A DNA stretch of 64,000 nt from G963676095 sp963676095 (lineage in GTDB: Bacteria; Bacteroidota; Bacteroidia; Bacteroidales; Prolixibacteraceae), in NCBI GenBank assembly GCA_963676095.1, contig OY781040.1:1-64000 (forward strand). The letters run 5' to 3'. A model generated the notes under the pieces. The model saw only the letters and a list, made by a program, of their open reading frames with translations, was not told the DNA's origin and searched no databases. The translations under genes and the position numbers were made by a program. Of the stretch, positions 32,574-40,928 are shown in pieces; the stretch's first letter is position 1; each line of letters begins with the position of its first letter.

Positions 32574-34319
32574 ATGCAAAATGGAAATAACACAAAAATA
32601 AATGAACTGGCAAAACCTGTTATACTGGCATTAACAAGTTTTCTTTTTTTCCAGCTTTACTATCCTTATCATCTATTTCTTAAGGAACAGGTTCAGTTAT
32701 TCCTCTTTTCGTCAGATTATTTTTTCTCCTATTTCAAGAAACCAGGCTGGCTGGCATGTTATACGGGTGACTTTCTGACCCAGTTTTTCTATCTGCGGAG
32801 CGGGGGACCAATCATTATCTCCTTTCTGCTGTTCCTGGAATGGGCACTCTGCTTTTTTCTTTTGAAAAAAATAACCGGCTCTCCGGTAGCTTCTCTTTGG
32901 GCATTACTCCCGGCTATAACTGACTGGATCCTCTATAGCAGCCTGATCCATCGCGTGGCCTTATCGACCGGGCTCATCATTTTCCTCGTTATTGCCTGTT
33001 TTTATTTTTCCATCTCAGCCATCAGAATCAGGACTGCCTTTGGGATAATCCTGACGCTAACTGGATACTGGCTGGCTGGTAGCCTGTTTTTCTTTTTCCC
33101 GGCATTAATCCTGACCGGAGAATGGACGAAAGGCTCCTCTTCGCAAATAACAGGGATAATCCTGGTTGCCCTGTCTCTCGCTTTGCCGGCACTCATGCGC
33201 ATAAACTATTTACTGACATTACCCCAGGCCTATTTCTATCCCGGTACATCTCTGAAAGATATGTTTTTACCTGCTGCTGTAATTATTTGCGTACTCCTGC
33301 CAATAATTCTCATAAAATATAAATTCAACAGACCAGGGCTGTTCCCTCTGTACCTGTCAATCGGTTTATTCATCCTTCTAATCACGGGGATCTGGCAAAA
33401 TGCAAACTTCAGGCTAGAAAAGATATTATCGCTCGACAGCGAAACATACTTTAGTCATCCTGGGCGGGTAATCAAATTGTCGGAAAAATACAGGATGAAC
33501 AACAGGATGGCAACTTACTTCACCAATATGGCGCTGGCAAAAACAGGGCAGCTTCCCCAACGGCTTCTGGATTTCTACCAGCCCGCCTCTCTGGGACTGA
33601 TTTTGCCCGTCACTCCCGATGAGGGCTGGCTTTCAGTCCTAAGTAGTAATGAACTCTTCTTTCTCATTGGTGATATGAATTTTGCCCAGCATTCGGCCAT
33701 GTTGGGCAATACGTTTTCCCCCGAGCAAAGAAGTTCCCGCATGATCAGGCGCCTGGCCGAAATTAACCTCATTAATGGCGATAAACCTGCCGCCGAAAAA
33801 TACCTCAGGCTACTCGAACAAACCCTGTTTCACCGGCAGTGGGCAAAAAAATTATTTTGTACGCCCAAACAATTCTCTGAATTGGAAACAGAAAAACAGA
33901 CATGCATCAATAGCCCCGATACCCTGCTCCAGGCAAATGATTACCTCACCTCGCTTCATTTCCTGGTAGAACAGAATCCGGATAATATGCCGGCATTGGA
34001 TTACCTGTTATGCTATTATCTTCTACAAAAAAACCTTGAATCATTCAAAAAAACTTACGACAGGTATGCACTGGCAAGTAACAGGCCAATCCCGACCGTT
34101 TACAGCCAGGCAATCCTGATCCAGCTTTTCCGGGAACAAGCTTCCCCTGATCAGCTCAAAAAATATAAAATTCCGCAACAGGAAATCAGCCGGTTTGCCC
34201 TCTATACGAAACAATACGGGCAAACCGGAGGCAATATGGACATCCTGAAGAAAAATTTCGGGAAAACTTACTGGTTTTACTATCATTTTGCGACGATGAA
34301 AACGAAAGGAGGTACATAA
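32574..34319 (+). CDS. DUF6057 membrane protein, copy 1
   Basis: 581 residues. The N-terminal ~300 residues have about eight to ten membrane helices and the family-like stretch Y-Y-P-Y-H-L-F-L-K-E-Q-V-Q-L-F-L-F. K-K-P-G-W-L-A-C-Y-T-G-D-F-L-T-Q-F-F-Y follows. The C-terminal ~280 residues are soluble, helical and TPR-like (N-M-A-L-A-K-T-G-Q-L-P, L-A-E-I-N-L-I-N-G-D-K-P-A-A-E-K-Y-L-R-L-L-E-Q). The family is of unknown function. It ends 1 nt before the beta-propeller lipoprotein gene. A second pair of the same two genes follows, so the two products probably work together in the envelope. Confidence 0.85.
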   Translation: MQNGNNTKINELAKPVILALTSFLFFQLYYPYHLFLKEQVQLFLFSSDYFFSYFKKPGWLACYTGDFLTQFFYLRSGGPIIISFLLFLEWALCFFLLKKITGSPVASLWALLPAITDWILYSSLIHRVALSTGLIIFLVIACFYFSISAIRIRTAFGIILTLTGYWLAGSLFFFFPALILTGEWTKGSSSQITGIILVALSLALPALMRINYLLTLPQAYFYPGTSLKDMFLPAAVIICVLLPIILIKYKFNRPGLFPLYLSIGLFILLITGIWQNANFRLEKILSLDSETYFSHPGRVIKLSEKYRMNNRMATYFTNMALAKTGQLPQRLLDFYQPASLGLILPVTPDEGWLSVLSSNELFFLIGDMNFAQHSAMLGNTFSPEQRSSRMIRRLAEINLINGDKPAAEKYLRLLEQTLFHRQWAKKLFCTPKQFSELETEKQTCINSPDTLLQANDYLTSLHFLVEQNPDNMPALDYLLCYYLLQKNLESFKKTYDRYALASNRPIPTVYSQAILIQLFREQASPDQLKKYKIPQQEISRFALYTKQYGQTGGNMDILKKNFGKTYWFYYHFATMKTKGGT

Positions 34320-34320
34320 G

Positions 34321-35769
34321 ATGTCTCATATATCTGCTTTTTGCATTATCATAACGATTTCTCTGGCCTCTTGCAACATCCCGTTAAATATCAGTAATAT
34401 AAACGCTGACCCCCCGATTTACCCGGACTATACAAATGTGACCATACCGGTAAATATTGCCCCGCTAAATTTCATGGTCAGGGACTCGTCAGACAGGATC
34501 GTTGTATTGATAAAAGGGTCGAACGATTCAATCATCATGAAAGGGAGATATAAAATCAGGATCCCTGAAAAGAAATGGAAATCACTGCTCTCAAAAGAAA
34601 AAGGACATGATTTAGTAGTCACTGTCATTACTTATACCAAAGGGAATTGGGTCGCTTACCGTCCCTTCCGGTGGACGATAAAACCGGAAAAGGTCGATCC
34701 GTACCTCAGTTACCGGTTGATCGAACCGGGTTACGAAGTCTGGAACAAAATCCAGCTTGCCGAGCGGAACACGGAAACATTCGACGAGCGGGTTATAGCG
34801 GACAACAACCTGACAGGAGGATTTTGCATAAACTGCCATGTTTACGGAAACGAAGACGGTAGCCTTTCCATGTTCCACCTTCGCGGTAAAAACGGGGGGA
34901 CAATTCTAAACAGGAAAGGTGTCTTACGCAAAATAAACACAAGAAATAAAGAGATGATATCCAATGCCGTTTATGGTAACTTTCATCCCTCGGGAAGGTA
35001 CGCTGTTTTCTCGACAAACATCATCATTCCTGAATTCCATACATTCCGGAACAAACGACTGGAAGTGTACGACAAAGCTTCCGATCTGGTTGTAATTGAC
35101 CTTGACAATAATAAAGCCGAAACACAACCATGCATTGCCGATCCGGCATCACTCGAAACATTTCCTGCTTTTTCGGCAGATGGAAAATGGATTTATTATT
35201 GCACTGCCAAGGCCTTACCTTTACCTGAAGACATCAAATCATTAAAATATAGTATTTGCAAAATACAGTTCGACGCAGCTAACGGAAGAATCGGAACAAA
35301 AACAGATACAGTGTGGAACTCACGAACGACAGGATACTCGGCCAGTTTTCCCAGAATGTCACCAAATGGCAGGTTCCTGCTTTTCACAGTATCTGATTAC
35401 GGAACTTTCCCGATCTGGCACAGGGAAGCAGATTTGCGGCTCATTAACCTTGAAACCGGAAAAACTGACAGCCTTGCAATCGTCAATGGTCCGTGTTCCG
35501 ACTCTTACCACAGCTGGTCGTCGAACAGCCACTGGTTCGTATTCGCCAGCAAACGAGACGACGGGATTTACGGGAAACCATACTTCTGCTATATCGATTC
35601 GTCAGGGAAGGCAGGCAAACCATTCGTATTGCCCCAGAAAGATCCGGCTATATACTTGAATACGCTGAAATCTTTTAATATCCCCGAACTGTCGAAAAGC
35701 GCTGTCCCGTTCGGCGCCTCAGATACCGAACAAGCATGGAAAACATTAAAAGCAGAGGTAATTAATTAA
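34321..35769 (+). CDS. Beta-propeller (TolB/PD40-like) lipoprotein with one CxxCH haem motif, copy 1
   Basis: 482 residues. Lipoprotein signal (I-S-L-A-S-C, Cys about 19), no acids directly after it. An N-terminal domain (about 30-150) contains Y-P-D-Y-T-N-V-T-I-P-V-N-I-A-P-L-N-F. Next is C-I-N-C-H (Cys169-His173), a c-type haem attachment motif, within G-G-F-C-I-N-C-H. A TolB-like propeller follows (F-H-P-S-G-R-Y, F-P-A-F-S-A-D-G-K-W-I-Y-Y, F-P-R-M-S-P-N-G-R-F-L-L-F, Y-H-S-W-S-S-N-S-H-W-F-V-F). The motif is conserved in the paralogue at 37678, which argues for function. Distal haem ligand not identified. Redox or sensing role unknown. Confidence 0.85.
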   Translation: MSHISAFCIIITISLASCNIPLNISNINADPPIYPDYTNVTIPVNIAPLNFMVRDSSDRIVVLIKGSNDSIIMKGRYKIRIPEKKWKSLLSKEKGHDLVVTVITYTKGNWVAYRPFRWTIKPEKVDPYLSYRLIEPGYEVWNKIQLAERNTETFDERVIADNNLTGGFCINCHVYGNEDGSLSMFHLRGKNGGTILNRKGVLRKINTRNKEMISNAVYGNFHPSGRYAVFSTNIIIPEFHTFRNKRLEVYDKASDLVVIDLDNNKAETQPCIADPASLETFPAFSADGKWIYYCTAKALPLPEDIKSLKYSICKIQFDAANGRIGTKTDTVWNSRTTGYSASFPRMSPNGRFLLFTVSDYGTFPIWHREADLRLINLETGKTDSLAIVNGPCSDSYHSWSSNSHWFVFASKRDDGIYGKPYFCYIDSSGKAGKPFVLPQKDPAIYLNTLKSFNIPELSKSAVPFGASDTEQAWKTLKAEVIN

Positions 35770-35912
35770 CATTTTTATTTGAAATTGTTTATGTGGCATT
35801 TTTTTCAAGATCATATTGTTTAACACCATGAATCAGGGATTGTTTCCGTAATTTTTCGAACTCGTGGTTGGCGTTGACAGAACTTCTCTCAGATTCATAT
35901 AAACTTGTTTTT

Positions 35913-37673
35913 ATGAAAATATTCAGACTAGACAGAATAATATCGCTGGCATTCGGGATTTTGGTTTTTTTATTCTTTGCATTCATTTATCCCTTTCATC
36001 TGAATTATCAGGAACAATACCAGCTATTTCTTTTTTCGGGTGAATATTTTACCGGGTTCTTGTCAAAACCCGGAGGAATCAGCGACTATGCCGGCAACTT
36101 TCTTACCCAATTCTTCTTCTATTCCTGGATTGGGGCCATTATTATTGCCACACTTCTAACCTTTTTGCAAAGGGTCGTCTGGCTTTTATCAAAAAAAACA
36201 GGGGCCAATCCTGTTTATATTCCGCTTTCCTTTATTCCTTCGTTACTCTACTGGAGCCTGCTTTGTGATGAAAATTACCTGCTGGGGGGTCTTATGGCAC
36301 TCCTAATCGTAAGCTGTTTTATTTTTATCCTTACCCTGTTCGACACACCATCACGCCGTATCTTTTATATTCTGTTGCTAATCACTCCGCTTTACTGGGC
36401 AACAGGCATCGCATCAGTTCTCTTACCCTTATATGCAATCATTTACGAAATTCATGAAAAGAAAATAAAAAGAAGGTGGCTGATCCTGTTCCCGTTAACC
36501 TCGATCCTCTTTGCCCTCTCTTTACCTGTAATTTGCAAACTTACTTTTCTGCAATACCCGTTATTGCGTGCCTTTACCGGGGTGAACTATTACCGGTTTC
36601 CGTTAAATATTCCTGTTACTTCCGGGATAGCCGGTATCCTGATTGTTGGGACCCCGTTAATCCTTTCGCTACTGAAAAGACAAATCCCAAGGGGCAGGGC
36701 TCTGCTCATTTCTATACAACTGGCGCTCCTATTGGTTGGAGGATTCTTTCTGATCAGCAAGTCGTCCGATATGAAAAAAGAAGAGGTAATGGCTTACGAT
36801 TTTTATACAAGAATGAGAAAATGGGACAATATTGTTGCCATGGCCAACAAAAAAACACCATCGAGCCCCCTGTCGGTTGCCTGCCTCAACCTTGCTCTGG
36901 CAAAAACAGGGATGCTGTCCGACCGGATGTTCTCATACTTCCAGAATGGAACGCAAGGCTTGCTTCCCGGTTTTGTAAGAGATTATACCATTCCGATGAT
37001 TGCCGGAGAAATTTACTATCATCTCGGTTTAATCAACACGGCGCAGCGTTATGCCTTTGAGTCCATGGAAGCCCTGCCCGATTATCAAAAAAGCGTCAGG
37101 GCTATAAAGCGGCTTGCAGAAACAGCTATCATTAATGAGCAGTATCCGCTTGCCCACAAGTACCTTTGTTTGTTACAAAAGACTTTTTATTACCGCAAAT
37201 GGGCAACGATGGCGATAAATACCATACAGGACGAAAGTAAAATAGAACAGCACCAGGAATGGGGCTGGCTCAGGCAATGCAGGCCGGATAAAGATTTCCT
37301 GTTCAGTGAGGGGGAAAAAGATATGATGCTGGGCATATTGTTCACAAAAAATCAACACAACAGGATGGCCTATGAATACCTGATGGCTTACTGCCTTTTG
37401 TCAAAGGACCTGGACCATTTTATCCGGTATTTTCCTTTGGGCAAGGCCGTAGGTTACCTGACGGTTCCCCGAAGTTACCAGGAAGCTCTGGCCTATATTG
37501 AAGGCACAACAGAGTCCCGCTCGCCAAAAGTTCCCGCATATCCGGTAAGTAATCAGGTAATATCAAGATTCATACACTACAAAAATATTTACCTGGGCCA
37601 GGCAAATGCCTCCCCCACTCTGAAAAAACAGTTTTCCGATACTTATTGGTATTATTTACATTTTAGGAAATAA
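35913..37673 (+). CDS. DUF6057 membrane protein, copy 2
   Basis: 586 residues from ATG 35913; the frame is open to a TTG at 35868, but the ATG places the first membrane helix as in copy 1. It is collinear with copy 1 throughout: I-Y-P-F-H-L-N-Y-Q-E-Q-Y-Q-L-F-L-F, K-P-G-G-I-S-D-Y-A-G-N-F-L-T-Q-F-F-F, N-L-A-L-A-K-T-G-M-L, and I-K-R-L-A-E-T-A-I-I-N...Y-L-C-L-L-Q-K-T-F. Same layout: polytopic N-terminal half and a TPR-like C-terminal half. The 143-nt gap before it contains coding-like sequence on the other strand. It is followed by copy 2 of the haem lipoprotein after 4 nt. Confidence 0.85.
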   Translation: MKIFRLDRIISLAFGILVFLFFAFIYPFHLNYQEQYQLFLFSGEYFTGFLSKPGGISDYAGNFLTQFFFYSWIGAIIIATLLTFLQRVVWLLSKKTGANPVYIPLSFIPSLLYWSLLCDENYLLGGLMALLIVSCFIFILTLFDTPSRRIFYILLLITPLYWATGIASVLLPLYAIIYEIHEKKIKRRWLILFPLTSILFALSLPVICKLTFLQYPLLRAFTGVNYYRFPLNIPVTSGIAGILIVGTPLILSLLKRQIPRGRALLISIQLALLLVGGFFLISKSSDMKKEEVMAYDFYTRMRKWDNIVAMANKKTPSSPLSVACLNLALAKTGMLSDRMFSYFQNGTQGLLPGFVRDYTIPMIAGEIYYHLGLINTAQRYAFESMEALPDYQKSVRAIKRLAETAIINEQYPLAHKYLCLLQKTFYYRKWATMAINTIQDESKIEQHQEWGWLRQCRPDKDFLFSEGEKDMMLGILFTKNQHNRMAYEYLMAYCLLSKDLDHFIRYFPLGKAVGYLTVPRSYQEALAYIEGTTESRSPKVPAYPVSNQVISRFIHYKNIYLGQANASPTLKKQFSDTYWYYLHFRK

Positions 37674-37677
37674 AAAA

Positions 37678-39141
37678 ATGAACAGACACTCAATACTTTA
37701 TGTTTTCTTGTTTTTGCTGGTGGCCTGCAGGGAAGATATTTCTTCCGTAAAAACAGTAACTGTACAACCGGATATTTTCCCGGACTACAAAAGCGTTACC
37801 ATCCCTTCAACAATCGCACCCCTTAACTTTCAATTCAGGGGAGATTGCGAAGCCATGGATGCTGTCATCGAAGGAAAAAATCAGGAGACGATCCATGTAC
37901 GGGGGACCGGAACAATCAAAATTCCCCCTGGGAAATGGGCCAGGTTACTGGAAGAAAATACTGGGGACAGCATCCGTTTTACCCTGACCGTAAGACAAAA
38001 CGGGAAGTGGACCAGATATTCCCCCTTCCTTGTTTATGTCAGTAACGATCCGATTGATTACAGCCTGGCTTACCGGTTAATAGCCCCCGGCTATGAGGTG
38101 TACAGCAAAATGGGTATCTATCAGCGGGAGTTATCAACATTCAAACAAAAAGCAATCCTTAAAAATACGCTTCTCCCCGGCAGTTGTATAAATTGCCACT
38201 CGTTCAGGCAATCTGACCCGGGGCAGGTCAGTCTGCATATACGTGGAAAAAACGGGGGAACCCTCCTGATGAGCGACGGTAAAATGAAACTGCTGAACAC
38301 TAAAACAGAGCAGACTATTTCAAACTTTGTTTATCCTTACTGGCACCCGTCCGGTAACTATATTGCTTACTCCGTCAATAAAACCCAGCAGGCTTTTCAT
38401 TCCGTGAATGATGAACGGGTCGAGGTACTGGACCTTGCCTCGGACGTATTGGTTTACGACATCGACCATAACCAGGCTGTCAGTTGTCAAAAGCTGATGC
38501 AGGACAGCGTTTACGAAACATTTCCATCCTTCTCCCCTGACGGGAAAACGTTGTATTTCTGTTCAGCAGAAATAAAAAAATTACCGGACGACTATCAAAA
38601 AATCAGGTACAACCTGTGCAGCATCTCATTCAACCCGGCAACAGGCACATTCGGCAACTGTACAGACACTCTGTTTAACGCCGCCGGGATCGAAAAAAGC
38701 GTAACCTTTCCCCGTCCGTCTCCCGACGGGAAATATATCATGTTTACGCTCACGAATTACGGAAATTTTTCGGTCTGGCACAAAGAGGCTGATCTTTATT
38801 TATTAGATTTGCAAACAAGCAAAATCGTCCCTATGGATAATGTCAATAGCCCGGAGACTGAAAGTTATCATTCCTGGTCGTCCAACTCGCGGTGGATCGT
38901 ATTTAGCAGCCGAAGGACCGATGGCCTTTATACCCGTCCCTTTCTGGCTCATATTGGGGCAGACGGGAAAACAGGCAAGCCTTTTCTTCTTCCCCAGGAA
39001 AATCCTGATTTCTATATTAATCTGATGGAATCATTCAATATCCCGGAATTTGTAAATGGCAAAATAGATATCAATATCAGACAACTTGAAAAAAAAGCCC
39101 TTCAGAGAGAAACAGAACAGGTAAATTTTAAAAAACTGTAA
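37678..39141 (+). CDS. Beta-propeller (TolB/PD40-like) lipoprotein with one CxxCH haem motif, copy 2
   Basis: 487 residues. Lipoprotein signal L-L-V-A-C, then R-E-D. It is collinear with copy 1 from P-D-Y-K-S-V-T-I-P...I-A-P-L-N-F through Y-R-L-I-A-P-G-Y-E-V and C-I-N-C-H (Cys170-His174), then R-G-K-N-G-G-T-L-L and the propeller repeats W-H-P-S-G-N-Y-I-A-Y, F-P-S-F-S-P-D-G-K-T-L-Y-F, F-P-R-P-S-P-D-G-K-Y-I-M-F and Y-H-S-W-S-S-N-S-R-W-I-V-F. The C-terminus also matches (P-Q-E-N-P-D-F-Y-I-N-L-M-E-S-F-N-I-P-E). Divergence between copies is large, so the duplication is old and both are under selection. Next gene starts 3 nt later. Confidence 0.85.
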   Translation: MNRHSILYVFLFLLVACREDISSVKTVTVQPDIFPDYKSVTIPSTIAPLNFQFRGDCEAMDAVIEGKNQETIHVRGTGTIKIPPGKWARLLEENTGDSIRFTLTVRQNGKWTRYSPFLVYVSNDPIDYSLAYRLIAPGYEVYSKMGIYQRELSTFKQKAILKNTLLPGSCINCHSFRQSDPGQVSLHIRGKNGGTLLMSDGKMKLLNTKTEQTISNFVYPYWHPSGNYIAYSVNKTQQAFHSVNDERVEVLDLASDVLVYDIDHNQAVSCQKLMQDSVYETFPSFSPDGKTLYFCSAEIKKLPDDYQKIRYNLCSISFNPATGTFGNCTDTLFNAAGIEKSVTFPRPSPDGKYIMFTLTNYGNFSVWHKEADLYLLDLQTSKIVPMDNVNSPETESYHSWSSNSRWIVFSSRRTDGLYTRPFLAHIGADGKTGKPFLLPQENPDFYINLMESFNIPEFVNGKIDINIRQLEKKALQRETEQVNFKKL

Positions 39142-39144
39142 AGG

Positions 39145-40386
39145 GTGAAGAAAATAAAAAACAGGATAGTTGTGTTGACAGAAAAAGAATTTTATAATAA
39201 GGATAACAATACCCAAAAGGCACGCATAACAGGGCATTTTTACAAAATTTTCGATCACACGGGAGAAGTAAATTTCAAGGATCAATGGAATAAATGTTCC
39301 CTTGAGTTCAATCATTTCTTCCTTAAGGAAAGCCATTTTAAACCTTTTATTGTACGGATTTTCATAGCTTCTGAAAATCAGGGGGAATTTACCGAGCGAA
39401 AATCTTTTATCCTTAAATCATGTCCGGACTGGGAATTTCCGGTTTCCGTTATTTCTCAGGCCCCAGCCCCTCCATGTCTTGTTATGATCGAAGCCGGATT
39501 TGCAGATAAGCAGCAAGTATCAATTTCATACGAAAAAAATGGCCCGCTTCATTTATGCAGGCTATCCGCTGGAACATATTCCGAGTTCTGGATTGCCGGC
39601 GCATGCGGTTTTATCGCGGAGAATGACACTCATGAAAATGCAAAACTGGCTTTTGATGATATACTGCTGACATTAAAGTCGGTCGGACTGGAATTTGATC
39701 GGGTCGTCCGGCAATGGAATTATATAGAACGGATCCATCATTTAAAAACCATAAACGGGCATCAGCGTCAAAATTACCAGCTCTTTAACGAAGCCAGGGG
39801 GGAATATTACAGACAAACCACCATGTATGATGGTTATCCGGCTGCAACAGGAATCGGGGCATTTTTTAGCGGGATAACAATAGAATGTATGGCTGTTTCC
39901 TCAGGTAATAAAATGCTGAAAATTGTTCCGGTCGGGAATCCGCAACAGCTACATGCCTATAAATACGAACAATCAGTTCTAAAAGGAGAACCTGAAATTC
40001 AGCGTCATACAAACCAGGTTCCCTTGTTCGAAAGAGCCAAGCTGATAACGGACGGGCATGATTCTGTGGTTTATATCTCAGGGACGGCTTCAATCAAGGG
40101 ACAGGAAACCATCGGATTAGACGATCCGGAACAACAAACACAGACCACCATTGAAAACATGGAAGCATTGACCAGTAAACAAAACCTGCTGGCCCATTGT
40201 CCGGAATTGAAAGTTATCCCTGACAAATATTCATATATCCGTGTTTATGTAAAAAACAAGGAAGATCTGCCCCTCGTGCAAAAAATCTGTACCGATCACT
40301 TTGGGAACATCCCTGCGAGTTATGTGATCGCAGACATCTGCCGGCAAGATTTACTGGTAGAGATCGAAGCGGAAAAAAGCTCTTAA
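39145..40386 (+). CDS. Chorismatase/RidA-like (FkbO/XanB2-type) protein
   Basis: 413 residues starting with GTG 39145, 3 nt after the haem lipoprotein gene. The C-terminal two thirds resemble chorismatases (FkbO, Hyg5, XanB2), which are RidA-fold relatives that cleave chorismate. Signs are L-F-N-E-A-R-G-E-Y-Y (about 210), P-A-A-T-G-I-G-A (about 232), S-G-T-A-S-I-K-G-Q-E-T-I-G (about 312), T-T-I-E-N-M-E-A-L, and Y-V-I-A-D-I-C-R-Q-D-L-L-V-E-I-E at the end. The catalytic Glu near the end is plausible (E-I-E). No signal peptide, so cytoplasmic. Why it follows an envelope haem/DUF6057 module is unclear; it may be a Rid-type deaminase instead. Confidence 0.7.
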   Translation: MKKIKNRIVVLTEKEFYNKDNNTQKARITGHFYKIFDHTGEVNFKDQWNKCSLEFNHFFLKESHFKPFIVRIFIASENQGEFTERKSFILKSCPDWEFPVSVISQAPAPPCLVMIEAGFADKQQVSISYEKNGPLHLCRLSAGTYSEFWIAGACGFIAENDTHENAKLAFDDILLTLKSVGLEFDRVVRQWNYIERIHHLKTINGHQRQNYQLFNEARGEYYRQTTMYDGYPAATGIGAFFSGITIECMAVSSGNKMLKIVPVGNPQQLHAYKYEQSVLKGEPEIQRHTNQVPLFERAKLITDGHDSVVYISGTASIKGQETIGLDDPEQQTQTTIENMEALTSKQNLLAHCPELKVIPDKYSYIRVYVKNKEDLPLVQKICTDHFGNIPASYVIADICRQDLLVEIEAEKSS

Positions 40387-40394
40387 AAAAAACA

Positions 40395-40425
40395 TTGATA
40401 AAACAATTCGATATTTTTAACTTTG
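40395..40425 (+). promoter_or_regulatory. Promoter before the DUF4160/DUF2442 pair
   Basis: TTG at 40395-40397, a 20-nt spacer, then TAACTTTG at 40418-40425, a good match to the Bacteroidota TAnnTTTG promoter. It lies 27 nt before the GTG start of the broken DUF4160 gene. Confidence 0.5.
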
Positions 40426-40451
40426 AATAAAAAATAAAATAATTAAAATTA

Positions 40452-40675
40452 GTGCCAGAGGTATTCCGAAAATATGGATTTGTTTTTTTCTTTTATTCCA
40501 ATGAAGGACAAGAACCTATGCATGTACATGTTCGCAAGGCGGGTGGTTTTGCCAAATTCTGGATTGAACCGATTGAACTGGACTTTTAATTTCAGATTTA
40601 AAAATAGCGGAGCAACTCATTTCTGAAAATGTTGAACTAATAAGAAAAAGGTGGTATGAAGTTCATGGTAGCTGA
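40452..40675 (+). pseudogene. Frameshifted DUF4160 gene
   Basis: GTG at 40452 opens P-E-V-F-R-K-Y-G-F-V-F-F-F-Y-S-N-E, then M-H-V-H-V-R-K-A-G-G-F-A-K-F-W-I-E-P, a textbook DUF4160 start, but the frame stops at TAA 40587. The family pattern continues in a second frame (N-F-R-F-K-N-S) and a third (I-A-E-Q-L-I-S-E-N-V-E-L-I-R-K-R-W-Y-E-V-H-G-S) ending at 40675. At least two frameshifts are needed, so the gene is very likely dead. DUF4160 and DUF2442 genes are commonly neighbours and have been discussed as toxin-antitoxin-like pairs; the partner is the next gene. Confidence 0.8.
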
Positions 40676-40910
40676 ATTAATGTTTACTGCAAAAAAAGCA
40701 TGGTATGAAAACGGCAAAATTTGTATTTTACTTTCGGATGAAAGAGAAATACGTTTTCCTGTTTTTTCGAACCTGAAATTACGAGATGCATCCTCAGCCC
40801 AAATTAGCAATATCGAAATAATATGTAACGGAACAGGCCTGCATTGGCCTGATCTTGATGAGGATTTATCTGTCATAGGCATAATTGAAGGCAGGTTTGG
40901 CCAAAGCTAA
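40656..40910 (+). CDS. DUF2442 protein
   Basis: 84 residues, or 81 if ATG 40665 is used. The pattern G-K-I-C-I-L-L-S-D-E-R-E-I-R-F-P...L-H-W-P-D-L-D-E-D-L-S-V-I-G-I-I-E-G-R-F-G is the DUF2442 signature, probably an antitoxin-like or nucleic-acid-associated small fold. It overlaps the 3' end of the broken DUF4160 gene. It is intact, although its partner is not. A 7-bp inverted repeat around its stop (40889-40895 with 40913-40919) may end transcription against the converging Smr gene. Confidence 0.85.
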   Translation: MKFMVAELMFTAKKAWYENGKICILLSDEREIRFPVFSNLKLRDASSAQISNIEIICNGTGLHWPDLDEDLSVIGIIEGRFGQS

Positions 40911-40928
40911 TTCCTGCCTCATAAACTC

